Notes: generated by a model from the sequence alone, not told the origin. A DNA stretch of 64,000 nucleotides from Crocosphaera sp. UHCC 0190 (GCF_034932065.1 NZ_JAYGHP010000003.1:310001-374000), one strand, 5' to 3'; numbered from the stretch's first letter, positions 26,874 to 36,056 are shown. Numbers and translations: made by a program.

Positions 26874-28625
26874 ATGCAGCTTGATTTTCGGAATATTAAT
26901 ACGTTATGGTGTTCTATTTTAGTTGAAAATTTAGCCCGTTTAGGGTTGAATACTGCTGTGGTTTGTCCTGGTTCTCGGTCTACTCCTTTAACCGTTGCTT
27001 TTGCTAATCATCCTAACATTGAAGCTATCCCTATTTTAGATGAGAGATCGGCTGGTTTTTTTGCCTTGGGAATTGCGAAACGTTCTCAGATTCCTGTCGC
27101 TTTAATTTGTACTTCTGGGACGGCTGGAGCAAATTTTTATCCTGCTGTGATTGAAGCTAAAGAAAGTAGGGTTCCTCTGTTAATCTTAACAGCAGATCGT
27201 CCCCCAGAATTACGAAATTGTCATGCAGGACAAACTATTGATCAAGTTAAATTATATGGTAATTATTGTAATTTTTACACGGAATTGTCCTTGCCATCTT
27301 TTGAGATAGAAATGTTACGTTATCTTAGACAAAATATAGTGACTGCTTGGGATAGTTGTCTATTTCCTTTTGGGGGTGTTGTGCATCTAAACTGCCCATT
27401 TCGTGAACCTTTAGCACCGATTATTAAACCAGAAATAGAGGGGATACTTTCTCAGGTTAATTTTAAAGATTTTTTTTCAAATATTGAATTAGGAAATCAC
27501 AAGTTAAACGGTGTTTTTTTTATTAATAATTATTTATCAAAATGGTTATCCTTTCCTAAAGGACTTATTATTGCAGGAGTTGCTAGTTCTATTAATCCTA
27601 ATTTTTATTGCCAACAAATTGCTAAACTCTCCAAAATTTTACATTATCCTGTATTAGCAGAAGCTTTATCACCCCTGAGAAATTATGCTAAGATTAATCC
27701 TCATTTAATTACTACCTATGACCTGATTTTACGGAATGCTGAATTAGCAGAAAATTTAGTTCCTGATGTAATTATTCAAGTTGGAGAATTGCCTACCAGT
27801 AAAGAATTAAGAAGCTGGTTAGAAAAAATTCAGCCCCAATATTGGGTGATTGATAGTCGTCCCGAAAATATTGATCCTCTTCATCATAAAACCCATTATA
27901 TTCGGGTTGCTGTTGAAGATTTAAACTTAGAATTTTTTGAAGATAATACTAGAAATAATTTATCTTATTTAACGCAGTGGGAATCAGCTAATAAAGATAT
28001 TAGCCAAGAGATAAAAGTAACTTTTGAGAAGATGAATGAATTATCAGAAAGTAAGATTATGTGGTTAGTTTCTCAGGTTTTACCTGAAGAGACACCCTTG
28101 TTTATTGCTAATAGTATGTCAGTGCGATATGCGGAATTTTTTTGGATGCCAAATGATCATCAAATCATGCCTTATTTTAGTCGAGGTGCTAATGGTATTG
28201 ATGGCACTTTATCAACTGCTTTAGGAATCGCTCATCATGCTAAAAGTAGTATTTTGATTACAGGAGATTTAGCTCTTTTACATGATACAAATGGCTTTTT
28301 AATTAGTCAGAAATTTCAAGGACATTTAACAATTATTTTGGTTAATAATAATGGGGGTGGGATTTTTGAAATGTTACCAATTTCTCAAGATGAGGCCTTA
28401 TTTGAAGATTATTTTACAACGCCTCAAAACATAGATTTTTATCAACTTTGTCAAACCTATAAGATTGAACATATTTTGCTTAAAAATTGGCAGCAATTAA
28501 AGGCTTTATTGAATCCTTTGCCATCGACGGGAATTCGTATGTTAGAATTACAAACAGATCGAAAAAAAGATGCTTTTTGGCTAAAAAATAATTTAAGTCA
28601 GTTGACTAAATTAAGTAATAAGTAA
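26874..28625 (+). CDS. menD: 2-succinyl-5-enolpyruvyl-6-hydroxy-3-cyclohexene-1-carboxylate synthase MenD
   Basis: MenD is a thiamine-diphosphate enzyme that joins isochorismate and 2-oxoglutarate, the committed step towards phylloquinone, the electron carrier of photosystem I. The 583-residue protein has the N-terminal pyrimidine-binding domain (VVCPGSRSTPLTVAFANHPNIEAIPILDERSAGFFALGIAKRS, residues about 29-72, including the conserved glutamate of DERSAGF). A central domain follows. The C-terminal domain has the TPP motif GDLALLHDTNGFLI...LVNNNGGGIFEMLP. The length is normal for MenD. The gene is alone on this strand, followed 21 bases later by a convergent WD40 gene. Confidence 0.95.
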   Translation: MQLDFRNINTLWCSILVENLARLGLNTAVVCPGSRSTPLTVAFANHPNIEAIPILDERSAGFFALGIAKRSQIPVALICTSGTAGANFYPAVIEAKESRVPLLILTADRPPELRNCHAGQTIDQVKLYGNYCNFYTELSLPSFEIEMLRYLRQNIVTAWDSCLFPFGGVVHLNCPFREPLAPIIKPEIEGILSQVNFKDFFSNIELGNHKLNGVFFINNYLSKWLSFPKGLIIAGVASSINPNFYCQQIAKLSKILHYPVLAEALSPLRNYAKINPHLITTYDLILRNAELAENLVPDVIIQVGELPTSKELRSWLEKIQPQYWVIDSRPENIDPLHHKTHYIRVAVEDLNLEFFEDNTRNNLSYLTQWESANKDISQEIKVTFEKMNELSESKIMWLVSQVLPEETPLFIANSMSVRYAEFFWMPNDHQIMPYFSRGANGIDGTLSTALGIAHHAKSSILITGDLALLHDTNGFLISQKFQGHLTIILVNNNGGGIFEMLPISQDEALFEDYFTTPQNIDFYQLCQTYKIEHILLKNWQQLKALLNPLPSTGIRMLELQTDRKKDAFWLKNNLSQLTKLSNK

Positions 28626-28646
28626 TAATTAAACTTCTAACTTACT

Positions 28647-31600
28647 CTACCATAAAGGAGGGCCAGGAGGAGGAGAAGGAACCGTCACAGGTTGAGAAGA
28701 GTTTTCAAGATTATTGCTAGGGTTAGTCGTTGGTTTTGTCGTCGGTTTAGGACTTTCTGGACTAGGAGGAGTTTGCGGTTGAGGTGAAGGTTGATAACTA
28801 ATGCTTAATTGTTTAATTTTGGCTTGAATTTCTTGGATTTTTGCGCTAGATTGTAATAGTTGCGCTTCAATTTGGGGGCGAAAAACTACATCAGAATCGA
28901 TAAGCTTAAGTTGTTCTCTAGCTTTTTCCCACTGACGTTGAGCTAGGCTATATTCAGCAATAGTTTTCGCTATTTCTGTTTGAAGGTTTGCTTCTTCAAT
29001 CAGTTGGGTTGCTGTGTTGAATTGTTGTTCAGCTTTTTGTTTTTGAAGTATTTGCTCATTTAATTGTTTAATTTTGTTATTCACGGTTTCAAGAGCAATA
29101 TTAGTAGATTTAAGTTTTTCCTGTAATTGGGAACCTAAATAAACCCCCGAAGAAATGGCCGTAAGTTGCTTTTCTATTTCTTCCCATTGTTGTTTTACTT
29201 GTTGATATTCTTCCATTGTGTTAGCATTTTGCATGAGTTGCTCAGCTTCTAATGCTAATTGAGATGCTTTTGTAAATTGTTCCTGAGCTTGTTGTTCTTG
29301 GTAAAGGGTTTGATCAAGTTGATTTAATTGTTTTTGAAAGCGGGTTGAAGCTTTTTGAGACTGGGGATAAATAGCAAGATTATGGGGAATCTTACTGAGT
29401 TGATTAATAGCCCTTAATAAGTGATCACGGTGCTGTTTTAATTCGGCGATATCTTTGGCATTTTCCCTGTCTAAAATGGTTTTTTCCCCTAGATTTAAAG
29501 CTTGGTTATAAATTGCCTCAAACTCTTTATCTTTCGCACAATTATTAAAAATTTTGCATAAACTAGAAATATAAGGGGATTGTAAGGTAATGCCCAGTAC
29601 CCCTAACATCAAAAAAGTAGCCAAAAATCCTAACAAGACAGAACTCATTTTTATCCCTGATGAGGGACGAGGTTGACGGGTTATTTTTTTGGGGGCTGTT
29701 TGTAACCGTTGCTGAGGTTTATTTAACCCCTTTATTTGTTCTAAATACTGCTGACAGGTGAGAGAGGCTTGTTGTTCAATCTCGCTTCGGGGTTGTTGTA
29801 TACTGGGGTGAAATTGTAGGCGATCGCAACAAATTTTTAACCAAGTTTTCCAAGAACCTCCTACCGCGATTCTAATCTTCCCATCTAAATAAGCACTGAT
29901 CAAATATTTACCATCAGGACTAAACATCAAACAAGTCACTTCCCCCTCTCGGTTGGGTTGAGGATAGGTTAGGGGTTCACCCTCTGTTGTCCATAAGCGC
30001 ACGTTACCATCTGCACCACCACTGACTAATAATTGACCATCAGGACTAAATACCACCTCATTAACAGCATGATCATGACTGGTAATAGACTGGAGTTGTT
30101 GTCCTTGAAGCGTCCATAAACAGAGGGTTCCATCTGTACCCCCACTGACTAAAATTGCACCATCAGGACTAATTGTAATCCCCTTAACCCCGCCTTGCTC
30201 ACTCAAAAATGACTGTCCTAACCATTGCTCTCCTTGTTTCCATCGCCAAATATTGCCCCTTGCATCACTACTAATCAAGGTTTTGCCATCAGGAGTAAAC
30301 ACCACCCCTGTCACTTCTTCCCCCATCATACAGTTATGACATAATTCCCCTTGAGGGTTCCACAGTTTAACCAGGCCATCTCGTCCCCCACTGGCGATAT
30401 AGTCACCTTGGGGACTATAAACCAAACAGCTAACATCCCCATCATGGGCTTTTATGGGGTCACTGAGGGGGTTTCCTTGGGGGTTCCAAAGACGGATGGT
30501 TTCATCCCAACTTCCCGTGACAAAGCTGTCTCCTAGGGGACTAAAGGCAATACAAGTTACATCCCCATGATGGGCTTTTATCGGGTCACTGAGGGGCTTT
30601 CCTTGAGGGTTCCAAAGACGGATGAACCCATTACCCCAATTACTGACTAAGATTTGGCCGTCAGGACTCATGGCCATTGACCAAACCGCTTGATAGTTGC
30701 TTTCTGTTGCTTGGATCAGGTTTTGGCCTTGGATATCCCAGAAACGCAGGGTTTGGTCGCTACTCCCACTAATCAGGGTTTTACCGTCGGGACTGAAGGC
30801 CAGGGAACGCACAGCACTTTGATGACCAAGCAATGGGGAACAAATCAGTTGTCCGTGACGGTTCCAAAGGCGAATCGTGCGATCGCTGCTTCCACTGGCG
30901 ATCATCTCTCCATCAGGACTAATGGCCACGTCTAAGACATAATCTTCATGTCCTTCTATAGCTGCATTGATTTGTTGTCCTTGCAGGTTCCACAGTTTTA
31001 GGGTTTTGTCCCAACTACCACTGACAAAATATTGACCATCAGGACTAAAGGCTACTGCATCGATGCGTTCTTGATGGGCCGCAATAGGGGGAATAATTTC
31101 TTTTCCTTGTCGGTTCCACAGTCTCAGGGTTTTATCCCAACTGCTACTAATTATTATATCTCCGTCGGGACTGACTACAATGCTGGTTATTTCTGCATCA
31201 TGGCCATTCAAGGGAGGGGTGATCGCTTCTCCTTGATAGTTCCATAATTGTAAGCTGCGATCGCTACTACCACTCACAAGATAATCTCCTTGGGGACTAA
31301 CTGCGATCGCGGTTACTTCTGCGTCATGGCCTTCTATGGGGGGAGTGATCAGGTTTCCTTGGTGATCCCAAATTCTCAGGGTGCGATCTCGACTACCACT
31401 AATTATATATTTTCCGTCATGGCTAAAGGCCAGGGCGGTTACTTCTGCTTCATGGCCATGAAAGCATTTAACTGTTTGTCCCTGACGGTTCCAGAGTCTG
31501 ATTGTTCCATCCCAACTGCCACTAATGATAGAATTGCCATCGGGACTGATAGCTACTGCGGAGATTTTTCCTTGATGACCAGATAAACAATTTTGCTCTC

Positions 31601-31856
31601 TGGCCTCCTCCATTGCTATTCTTAAGCTTGCTTGTACTGTGGGTAATAATTTTTGAGGGAGTTTGTTTAAGTTTTCTCCCATAGTTTGGATCGCTAACAT
31701 GAGACTTTCTAGGGGTCGCACTCTTAGTAGTTGTTGCGATCGCGTTGCTTTTTCTTTTAAGGTGGCTTGGATGAGGGCATCATTAAGTTGCTTAATTTGT
31801 TGTTCTGGGTTGTTGGGTTGGCGAGTTTTCCACATGGTTACTTGGTCAATGAACAA
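28647..31856 (-). CDS. 14-blade WD40 protein with transmembrane and coiled-coil C-terminus
   Basis: A 1069-residue protein. Residues 1-90 form a helical linker (RPLESLMLAIQTMGENLNKLP) that in cyanobacteria usually joins NACHT or TIR modules to WD40 repeats, but no such effector domain precedes it here. Fourteen WD repeats of about 42 residues follow (SPDGxxxxSGSxDxTxRLW), enough for two seven-bladed propellers. A transmembrane helix lies near 740 (SSVLLGFLATFLMLGVLG). A coiled-coil with two similar halves (TMEEYQQVKQQWEEIEKQL; TIAEYSLAQRQWEKAREQL) and a proline-rich tail complete it. Repeats 8 to 10 are close to identical in DNA, showing recent duplication. It is probably a protein-interaction scaffold; its target is unknown. 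Confidence 0.88.
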   Translation of the reverse strand: MFIDQVTMWKTRQPNNPEQQIKQLNDALIQATLKEKATRSQQLLRVRPLESLMLAIQTMGENLNKLPQKLLPTVQASLRIAMEEAREQNCLSGHQGKISAVAISPDGNSIISGSWDGTIRLWNRQGQTVKCFHGHEAEVTALAFSHDGKYIISGSRDRTLRIWDHQGNLITPPIEGHDAEVTAIAVSPQGDYLVSGSSDRSLQLWNYQGEAITPPLNGHDAEITSIVVSPDGDIIISSSWDKTLRLWNRQGKEIIPPIAAHQERIDAVAFSPDGQYFVSGSWDKTLKLWNLQGQQINAAIEGHEDYVLDVAISPDGEMIASGSSDRTIRLWNRHGQLICSPLLGHQSAVRSLAFSPDGKTLISGSSDQTLRFWDIQGQNLIQATESNYQAVWSMAMSPDGQILVSNWGNGFIRLWNPQGKPLSDPIKAHHGDVTCIAFSPLGDSFVTGSWDETIRLWNPQGNPLSDPIKAHDGDVSCLVYSPQGDYIASGGRDGLVKLWNPQGELCHNCMMGEEVTGVVFTPDGKTLISSDARGNIWRWKQGEQWLGQSFLSEQGGVKGITISPDGAILVSGGTDGTLCLWTLQGQQLQSITSHDHAVNEVVFSPDGQLLVSGGADGNVRLWTTEGEPLTYPQPNREGEVTCLMFSPDGKYLISAYLDGKIRIAVGGSWKTWLKICCDRLQFHPSIQQPRSEIEQQASLTCQQYLEQIKGLNKPQQRLQTAPKKITRQPRPSSGIKMSSVLLGFLATFLMLGVLGITLQSPYISSLCKIFNNCAKDKEFEAIYNQALNLGEKTILDRENAKDIAELKQHRDHLLRAINQLSKIPHNLAIYPQSQKASTRFQKQLNQLDQTLYQEQQAQEQFTKASQLALEAEQLMQNANTMEEYQQVKQQWEEIEKQLTAISSGVYLGSQLQEKLKSTNIALETVNNKIKQLNEQILQKQKAEQQFNTATQLIEEANLQTEIAKTIAEYSLAQRQWEKAREQLKLIDSDVVFRPQIEAQLLQSSAKIQEIQAKIKQLSISYQPSPQPQTPPSPESPKPTTKPTTNPSNNLENSSQPVTVPSPPPGPPLW

Positions 31857-32025
31857 AGGCTATCTTTCATTTCAGTCAATGACAAGAGGAGCAACGGGAG
31901 ATGTATTTATATGTTAGCTGCTTGGGACAACAAATGGATCAGGCTTTTAAGGATAATGGGATTAACAGGATTTTTTAGGATAGGATTATCTTTAGATTAT
32001 GTTAGATTAGGATTATGAAAACCAT

Positions 32026-32223
32026 CGATTTGAAGATTTTAAGGACTATATGTAAATGAGATTTTTGTTAGACACTCATAGTTTAATTTGGTTTTTTTCG
32101 GGCGATTTACGACTTAGCGATACAGTGCGTAATATAATGGAGGAGGTTCCTATTTTAAGTAAAGATTTAGCTTTTGATTCTTACAATATTACTCGTATTT
32201 GGAATAGTTCTCCATTTCTTTAA
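32026..32223 (+). pseudogene. VapBC toxin-antitoxin remnant
   Basis: An antitoxin tail reads RFEDFKDYM-stop (32026-32055), similar to the C-terminus of DUF2281 VapB proteins, and runs directly into an ATG at 32056. That frame gives 55 residues: MRFLLDTHSLIWFFSGDLRL is a PIN-domain VapC N-terminus with its first acidic residue (LDTH). It is joined in frame to PILSKDLAFDSYNITRIW, the PIN C-terminus. The middle of the domain, with the other catalytic acids, is deleted, so the toxin is dead. The 170 bases between the WD40 start and this remnant contain a GGATTAACAGGATTTTTTAGG stretch of a type scattered in cyanobacteria, and nothing else that I recognise. Confidence 0.7.
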
Positions 32224-32822
32224 TAATCTTCATTGTTTCAACACTAACATTACATACTTTATGTAATAAGTCAATTACTTGTTCTTTATAATCTGCAAAT
32301 CGATAATTATTGAATTTTTCAGCAATGGTTTTATCTTTGGGTTTCTTTTCTTTATATTGATCTAATACCCATTCTAAAGCGCAACGGTTCCCTAATTTGT
32401 ATTCCCAAGCAATGGGGGGTATTCCTTCTAATATTGTCACCTCATCAATGATGATTTTTCCTTGGGTTTTATCTGCTTTTAGTTTGGGTTTTGGGGTATT
32501 TTGTAGTTTGTAGAGACGTTTCATGAAACGTCTCTACAGGAGGGATATCAATACGGTTGAGGGGATAAGGGTTGATGGTTTCATAGTTAATATGTAATTC
32601 CATCAGTTTTTGTCCCCAGTTTACCCATTGAAAAAAGTTGTCATATAAGGGAAGTCTGGGAAAGTCTCGTTTAAGGTTAAGTTCGTATTTTTGGCGATAT
32701 TCAGGGTGATGTAAGACTGCATAGGTGTAATGAAATATGTCTAGTTTAGTGATAGTTTTGTTTTGATAATTGGTTTGTATTTGAGTTAGTCCCCAGTCGG
32801 TTATATTGTCTATATAAAGTCT
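32189..32822 (-). pseudogene. Type ISP restriction-modification enzyme remnant, split by a palindromic repeat
   Basis: Frame one (32822 down to a stop at 32469) reads NITDWGLTQIQTNYQNKT, then KLDIFHYTYAVLHHPEYRQKY and WGQKLMELHINYETINPYPLNRIDIPP. Frame two (to 32189) reads KPKLKADKTQGKIIIDEVT, GIPPIAWEYKLGNRCALEWVLDQYKEKKPKDKTIAEKFNNYRFADYKEQVIDLL. Together these are the C-terminal specificity region of type ISP (LlaBIII-like) helicase-methylase-nuclease enzymes. A 28-bp palindrome (32510-32537) lies at the join, and deleting it exactly restores one frame. The upstream nuclease, helicase and methylase parts are absent. Confidence 0.85.
32510..32537. repeat. 28-bp palindrome inserted in the type ISP remnant
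   Basis: A perfect palindrome with arms GTAGAGACGTTTCA and TGAAACGTCTCTAC. Its length (28, one more than a multiple of three) explains the frameshift in the surrounding remnant. It shares the GTAG...CTAC ends and size with the palindromes at 5094, 7562 and 38702. Confidence 0.85.
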
Positions 32823-32850
32823 TTACGACAAACTAAGCTATTCCCTTTCC

Positions 32851-34134
32851 TCACAACTTACATTCATTTAATCTCTCAGTTAAATAAGACATTCGACTAT
32901 AAACCACCGCAATATTTAACCCCCAACTCCAACGCGGTAAATGACCTGATGGCGCATTTAAAGAGAAATTAAGCTCATCATATAAATAATAACCCCCATT
33001 ATCATTACTTGCTTTTTTCCACCCTACTATTTGGGCAAATTGACGATAAGCATTCACATCAACTTGAGCAAAATTTCCCACGGTTTCATAGATGCGTTTT
33101 TGCACACTAAACCCAAATTTTCCTTGAGAATATTCTAACCAAAGTCGATCAATTGTTTGTAAATCTTCACAAGCAATATCTTCTAATTCTGTACTTGTAA
33201 TTCCCCCAGAATGATCCCTATCCCCTGCCATTACTATTAAATCATAAGTTCTTGCATCTGCCTTTTCCCATTGACGGGCTTTCAATAAATCTCGTAACGA
33301 GGTATAATCAACCCCAGTGGCCTGAGAAACTAGGCTAGAAGACACAGGAACCCTATAATTAGGCACGGGGTCTATAATAATCTCCGGGGGGTGTTGTAAA
33401 GCCGTTTGCGTCGGGGTAGTAGGTTGAATTTGTCCTAAGATAGCCTGACTTAAAGGAATCCCCAAATTAAGCCCCGTTTTAACATAAATATTATCGTAAC
33501 CTGTTGCTTGGGTTTGGGCAGTATCAGCCCTACCATGAATAGCAACCACTTCCCCCTGCTCATTCAATACCGGCCCCCCACTCATCCCTGGTAAGGTATT
33601 ATTGTTATAAATTAGCCCATATCCATCCTTTAACCCCTGAGATGAAGCGGATGTTACCTTTCCAGGAACAAAAGTATAAATAGACCGGTCAATGGCAGCA
33701 GTAGGTAAGGGAAACCCCGCCACATAAACCGTCATCCCTTCAAGAAGACGCTCCCCATTGCCTAATTTTGCCGTAGAATAGTTACGGTTGCTGACAAACT
33801 CAACTATTGCGAGATCTACCCCTAAGATAATTGAAATATTACGGGTGTTTATCTGGTGTCGCTGTCCATCTTGAGTTAAGGCATAAGCTTCTTCCCCTGA
33901 GTGGATAGAAGCAACCACATGGCCTGCTGTTAAGAGAGTGTAGGCATTACCCCTTTTATTAATAATAACCCCAGTGCCGTTGTTTCCTGGCCCTTCAATT
34001 AAGACCGTAATTTCCTTAGCAACCCGACTTATTTGAGTCGCTGGTAAGGCCATGACAACGGGTATGGGGACAGTTTCCATCATAGCGATTGTCCCCAATA
34101 TAGGCAGCAAGTACCCAGAGAAACGGTGACTCAT
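32851..34134 (-). CDS. Secreted trypsin-like serine protease fused to a GUN4 domain
   Basis: A 427-residue protein with an N-terminal signal or anchor (about residues 8-30). A trypsin-like/Deg-type protease domain carries the triad His72 (TLLTAGHVV), Asp107 (GVDLAIVEF) and Ser185 (LPGMSGGPV). From residue 276 a GUN4 domain begins, DYTSLRDLLKARQWEKADART, followed by the CEDLQTIDRLWLEYSQGKFGFSVQKRIYE pattern. GUN4 binds porphyrins and activates Mg-chelatase in chlorophyll synthesis. The fusion suggests a protease regulated by, or directed to, a tetrapyrrole or a protein partner in the periplasm or lumen; this is inference. It is 11 bases downstream of a COP23-like gene on the same strand. Confidence 0.85.
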   Translation of the reverse strand: MSHRFSGYLLPILGTIAMMETVPIPVVMALPATQISRVAKEITVLIEGPGNNGTGVIINKRGNAYTLLTAGHVVASIHSGEEAYALTQDGQRHQINTRNISIILGVDLAIVEFVSNRNYSTAKLGNGERLLEGMTVYVAGFPLPTAAIDRSIYTFVPGKVTSASSQGLKDGYGLIYNNNTLPGMSGGPVLNEQGEVVAIHGRADTAQTQATGYDNIYVKTGLNLGIPLSQAILGQIQPTTPTQTALQHPPEIIIDPVPNYRVPVSSSLVSQATGVDYTSLRDLLKARQWEKADARTYDLIVMAGDRDHSGGITSTELEDIACEDLQTIDRLWLEYSQGKFGFSVQKRIYETVGNFAQVDVNAYRQFAQIVGWKKASNDNGGYYLYDELNFSLNAPSGHLPRWSWGLNIAVVYSRMSYLTERLNECKL

Positions 34135-34145
34135 GCAGTAAATAA

Positions 34146-34706
34146 CTAGCGATCGCCCATTAGTCTAGCATTTTCAGGATCGAATTTTTGATTAGAGGTT
34201 TTTGCCTTGTTTAAATAGTCCTGAAAATTGATGTAAACTCGGCCTAAAGTTTCATTTAAGGGGCCTTTTTCCCTGAAGCGTACCGCCATTAACTCTTGTA
34301 ATATTTGGCTAGGGTTACTGCCTGGTTTCAAGGTAAATAATAATCCATTACAACTACCACCATAGGTATCCGTCACACAAACCACAGGCATCCGGTTCAT
34401 CAGTCCAGTGGTAATATAGTTTAATTGCCCACTCTCATAAAAATATTGAAAACGATTAGAGACTAACTGACAACGGGTGCGGGGATCATAACCAGAGTCG
34501 CTAAAATGTTGAGACCCCCATAGTAACACAGGGACATCATCTTTATTCGGTGTGACAGCGACAGTAGCAGGGACACCCTGCCAAGTATCACAGACAAAAC
34601 TGGTACTTGCACTTCTTGCCTGTGTAGAGGAGTTTACCAGAAAAGGACTTGCAATTGCCGTTGCTGCAAGGGTGGCAACTGTTCTTAATAAGTTGGATTT
34701 CATCAT
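34146..34706 (-). CDS. COP23 domain (circadian oscillating protein-like) secreted protein
   Basis: A 186-residue protein with a cleavable-looking signal (MMKSNLLRTVATLAATAIASPFLV...QARSA). A COP23-family domain follows: FVCDTWQGVPATVAV, then RCQLVSNRFQYFYESGQLNYITTGLMNRMPVVCVTDTYGGSCNGLLFTLKPGSNPSQIL. Cysteines near residues 39, 83, 110 and 118 probably form disulfides outside the cytoplasm. COP23 was first described as a membrane-associated, circadian oscillating protein; its function is not known. Its stop is 11 bases from the start of the trypsin-GUN4 gene on the same strand, so the pair is likely an operon. Its RBS region reads GATGATGAAATC. Confidence 0.85.
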   Translation of the reverse strand: MMKSNLLRTVATLAATAIASPFLVNSSTQARSASTSFVCDTWQGVPATVAVTPNKDDVPVLLWGSQHFSDSGYDPRTRCQLVSNRFQYFYESGQLNYITTGLMNRMPVVCVTDTYGGSCNGLLFTLKPGSNPSQILQELMAVRFREKGPLNETLGRVYINFQDYLNKAKTSNQKFDPENARLMGDR

Positions 34707-34954
34707 CGTAGCTTTATATAGTTTACGATCAATTCATTTAATATACCTAATCTTTGTAGAGTTGGGAGAAATGACTGACAGTTTTAGGTCTGTCCTTATT
34801 GACAATTTCAACCAGAATGATCTTAAGCAAAAATCCCAAGAAATATTTATGTTTTATGATATACTACATAAATGATGTTTAAGCAAAAAAGAAAATAAAC
34901 CAACCATGAGAAACAAATCCCCACAATTGGGACAGAAACCATTAGCATAGAGGG

Positions 34955-36055
34955 GTGAGCAATATATTATCTCCCTTGCAGTCACTCAAAGCAGGACAAT
35001 GGTTTAAGCTGATCTGTGGCGCGAGTTTCCAAGACTTGCCAGCCATCCGTAGTTTGGCCTTTGTTTATACCTTAGCGGGTGCAGACTGCATTGATGTGGC
35101 CGCCGATCCAGCAGTCATTACTGCTGCCCAAGATGGGATAAACATGGCTAGTCAGTGGGGAAAAATTGCTCAAAACAAGGGGTTTCCAGGGATAAATAAA
35201 CCCTGGTTAATGGTCAGTTTAAACGATGGGGAAGATCCCCACTTTCGCAAAGCCTATTTTAACCCTGAAAGCTGTCCTCCCGACTGTCCCCGGCCCTGTG
35301 AGTCTATCTGTCCGGCCCAGGCCATTACTCAAGAAGGGGTGATTGATCGACGATGTTATGGATGTGGTCGTTGTTTACCAATCTGTCCCCTCAAGCTGAT
35401 CGACACGCGATCGCATATTATTACTCCAACGGCGATCGCGTCCCTGATTGAAACCATGGGTATAGATGCCATTGAAATCCACACCAAAGTAGGCCGAGAA
35501 AGAGAATTTAGTCAACTGTGGCAACAATTATTCCCTTGGGTTTCTCAATTAAAACTCATTGCCATTAGTTGTCCCGACGGTGAAGGGTTAATTAACTATT
35601 TACAAACCCTCTATGAACTGATTTCTCCCTTACCCTGTCCCTTAATTTGGCAAACAGATGGTCGTCCCATGAGTGGAGACATAGGCCAAGGAACTACCCA
35701 TGCAACCATCAAACTAGGCCAAAAAGTCCTGAAAGCTAACTTACCAGGATATGTCCAAGTCGCGGGAGGAACGAACCATTATACAGCCCCAAAATTGAAG
35801 GAATTGGGTCTTTTAAATGATGGGATAACCACCAGTCAATCTGTGGCCGGCATTGCCTATGGAAGTTATGGCCGTTGTTTATTATCTCCCCTGTTAGAAA
35901 CATTAGAAAGACAAGCCATGTCCTTAAACACAAGCAATTGGCTGGAAAATTCCCCCGAATTACTCTGGCAAGCCGTCGAAACCGCCTATTCTCTGGTTTC
36001 GCAGTTGAAAGAAGGGAATACTTCGACAAGGGCCAGTGTAAACAGATTCCTATAA
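34955..36055 (+). CDS. ldpA: Light-dependent period protein LdpA, 4Fe-4S protein
   Basis: LdpA is an iron-sulfur protein that feeds redox and light information to the cyanobacterial circadian clock. The 366-residue protein starts with GTG (VSNILSPLQSLKAGQWFKLICGASFQDLPAIRSLAF), and the N-terminus matches LdpA as I recall it. Cysteine clusters CPPDCPRPCESICP (about residues 108-121) and CYGCGRCLPICPLKLID (about 134-150) would bind two 4Fe-4S centres in a ferredoxin-like fold. The C-terminal part is an alpha/beta domain ending in TAYSLVSQL. The 248-base gap upstream holds only a weak 34-codon frame at 34771-34875, which I do not support. It is followed by a 59-bp repeat and ycf45. Confidence 0.92.
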   Translation: MSNILSPLQSLKAGQWFKLICGASFQDLPAIRSLAFVYTLAGADCIDVAADPAVITAAQDGINMASQWGKIAQNKGFPGINKPWLMVSLNDGEDPHFRKAYFNPESCPPDCPRPCESICPAQAITQEGVIDRRCYGCGRCLPICPLKLIDTRSHIITPTAIASLIETMGIDAIEIHTKVGREREFSQLWQQLFPWVSQLKLIAISCPDGEGLINYLQTLYELISPLPCPLIWQTDGRPMSGDIGQGTTHATIKLGQKVLKANLPGYVQVAGGTNHYTAPKLKELGLLNDGITTSQSVAGIAYGSYGRCLLSPLLETLERQAMSLNTSNWLENSPELLWQAVETAYSLVSQLKEGNTSTRASVNRFL

Positions 36056-36056
36056 A

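Noticed and set aside
30351-31586. Several open frames on the plus strand opposite the WD40 gene
   Set aside because: They repeat with the 126-base WD period and mirror the WD40 codons; no ribosome-binding sites or domains. They are shadows of the repeat gene.
30430-31600. Regularly spaced similar sequences that might suggest a CRISPR-like array
   Set aside because: The period is 126 bases and in frame with WD40 repeats; no short conserved direct repeats with unique spacers.
34552-34875. Plus-strand open frame across the COP23 start and the ldpA upstream gap
   Set aside because: It is mostly antisense to COP23 with no recognisable content; only a 34-codon ATG frame at 34771 has a G-rich leader, which is too weak to call.
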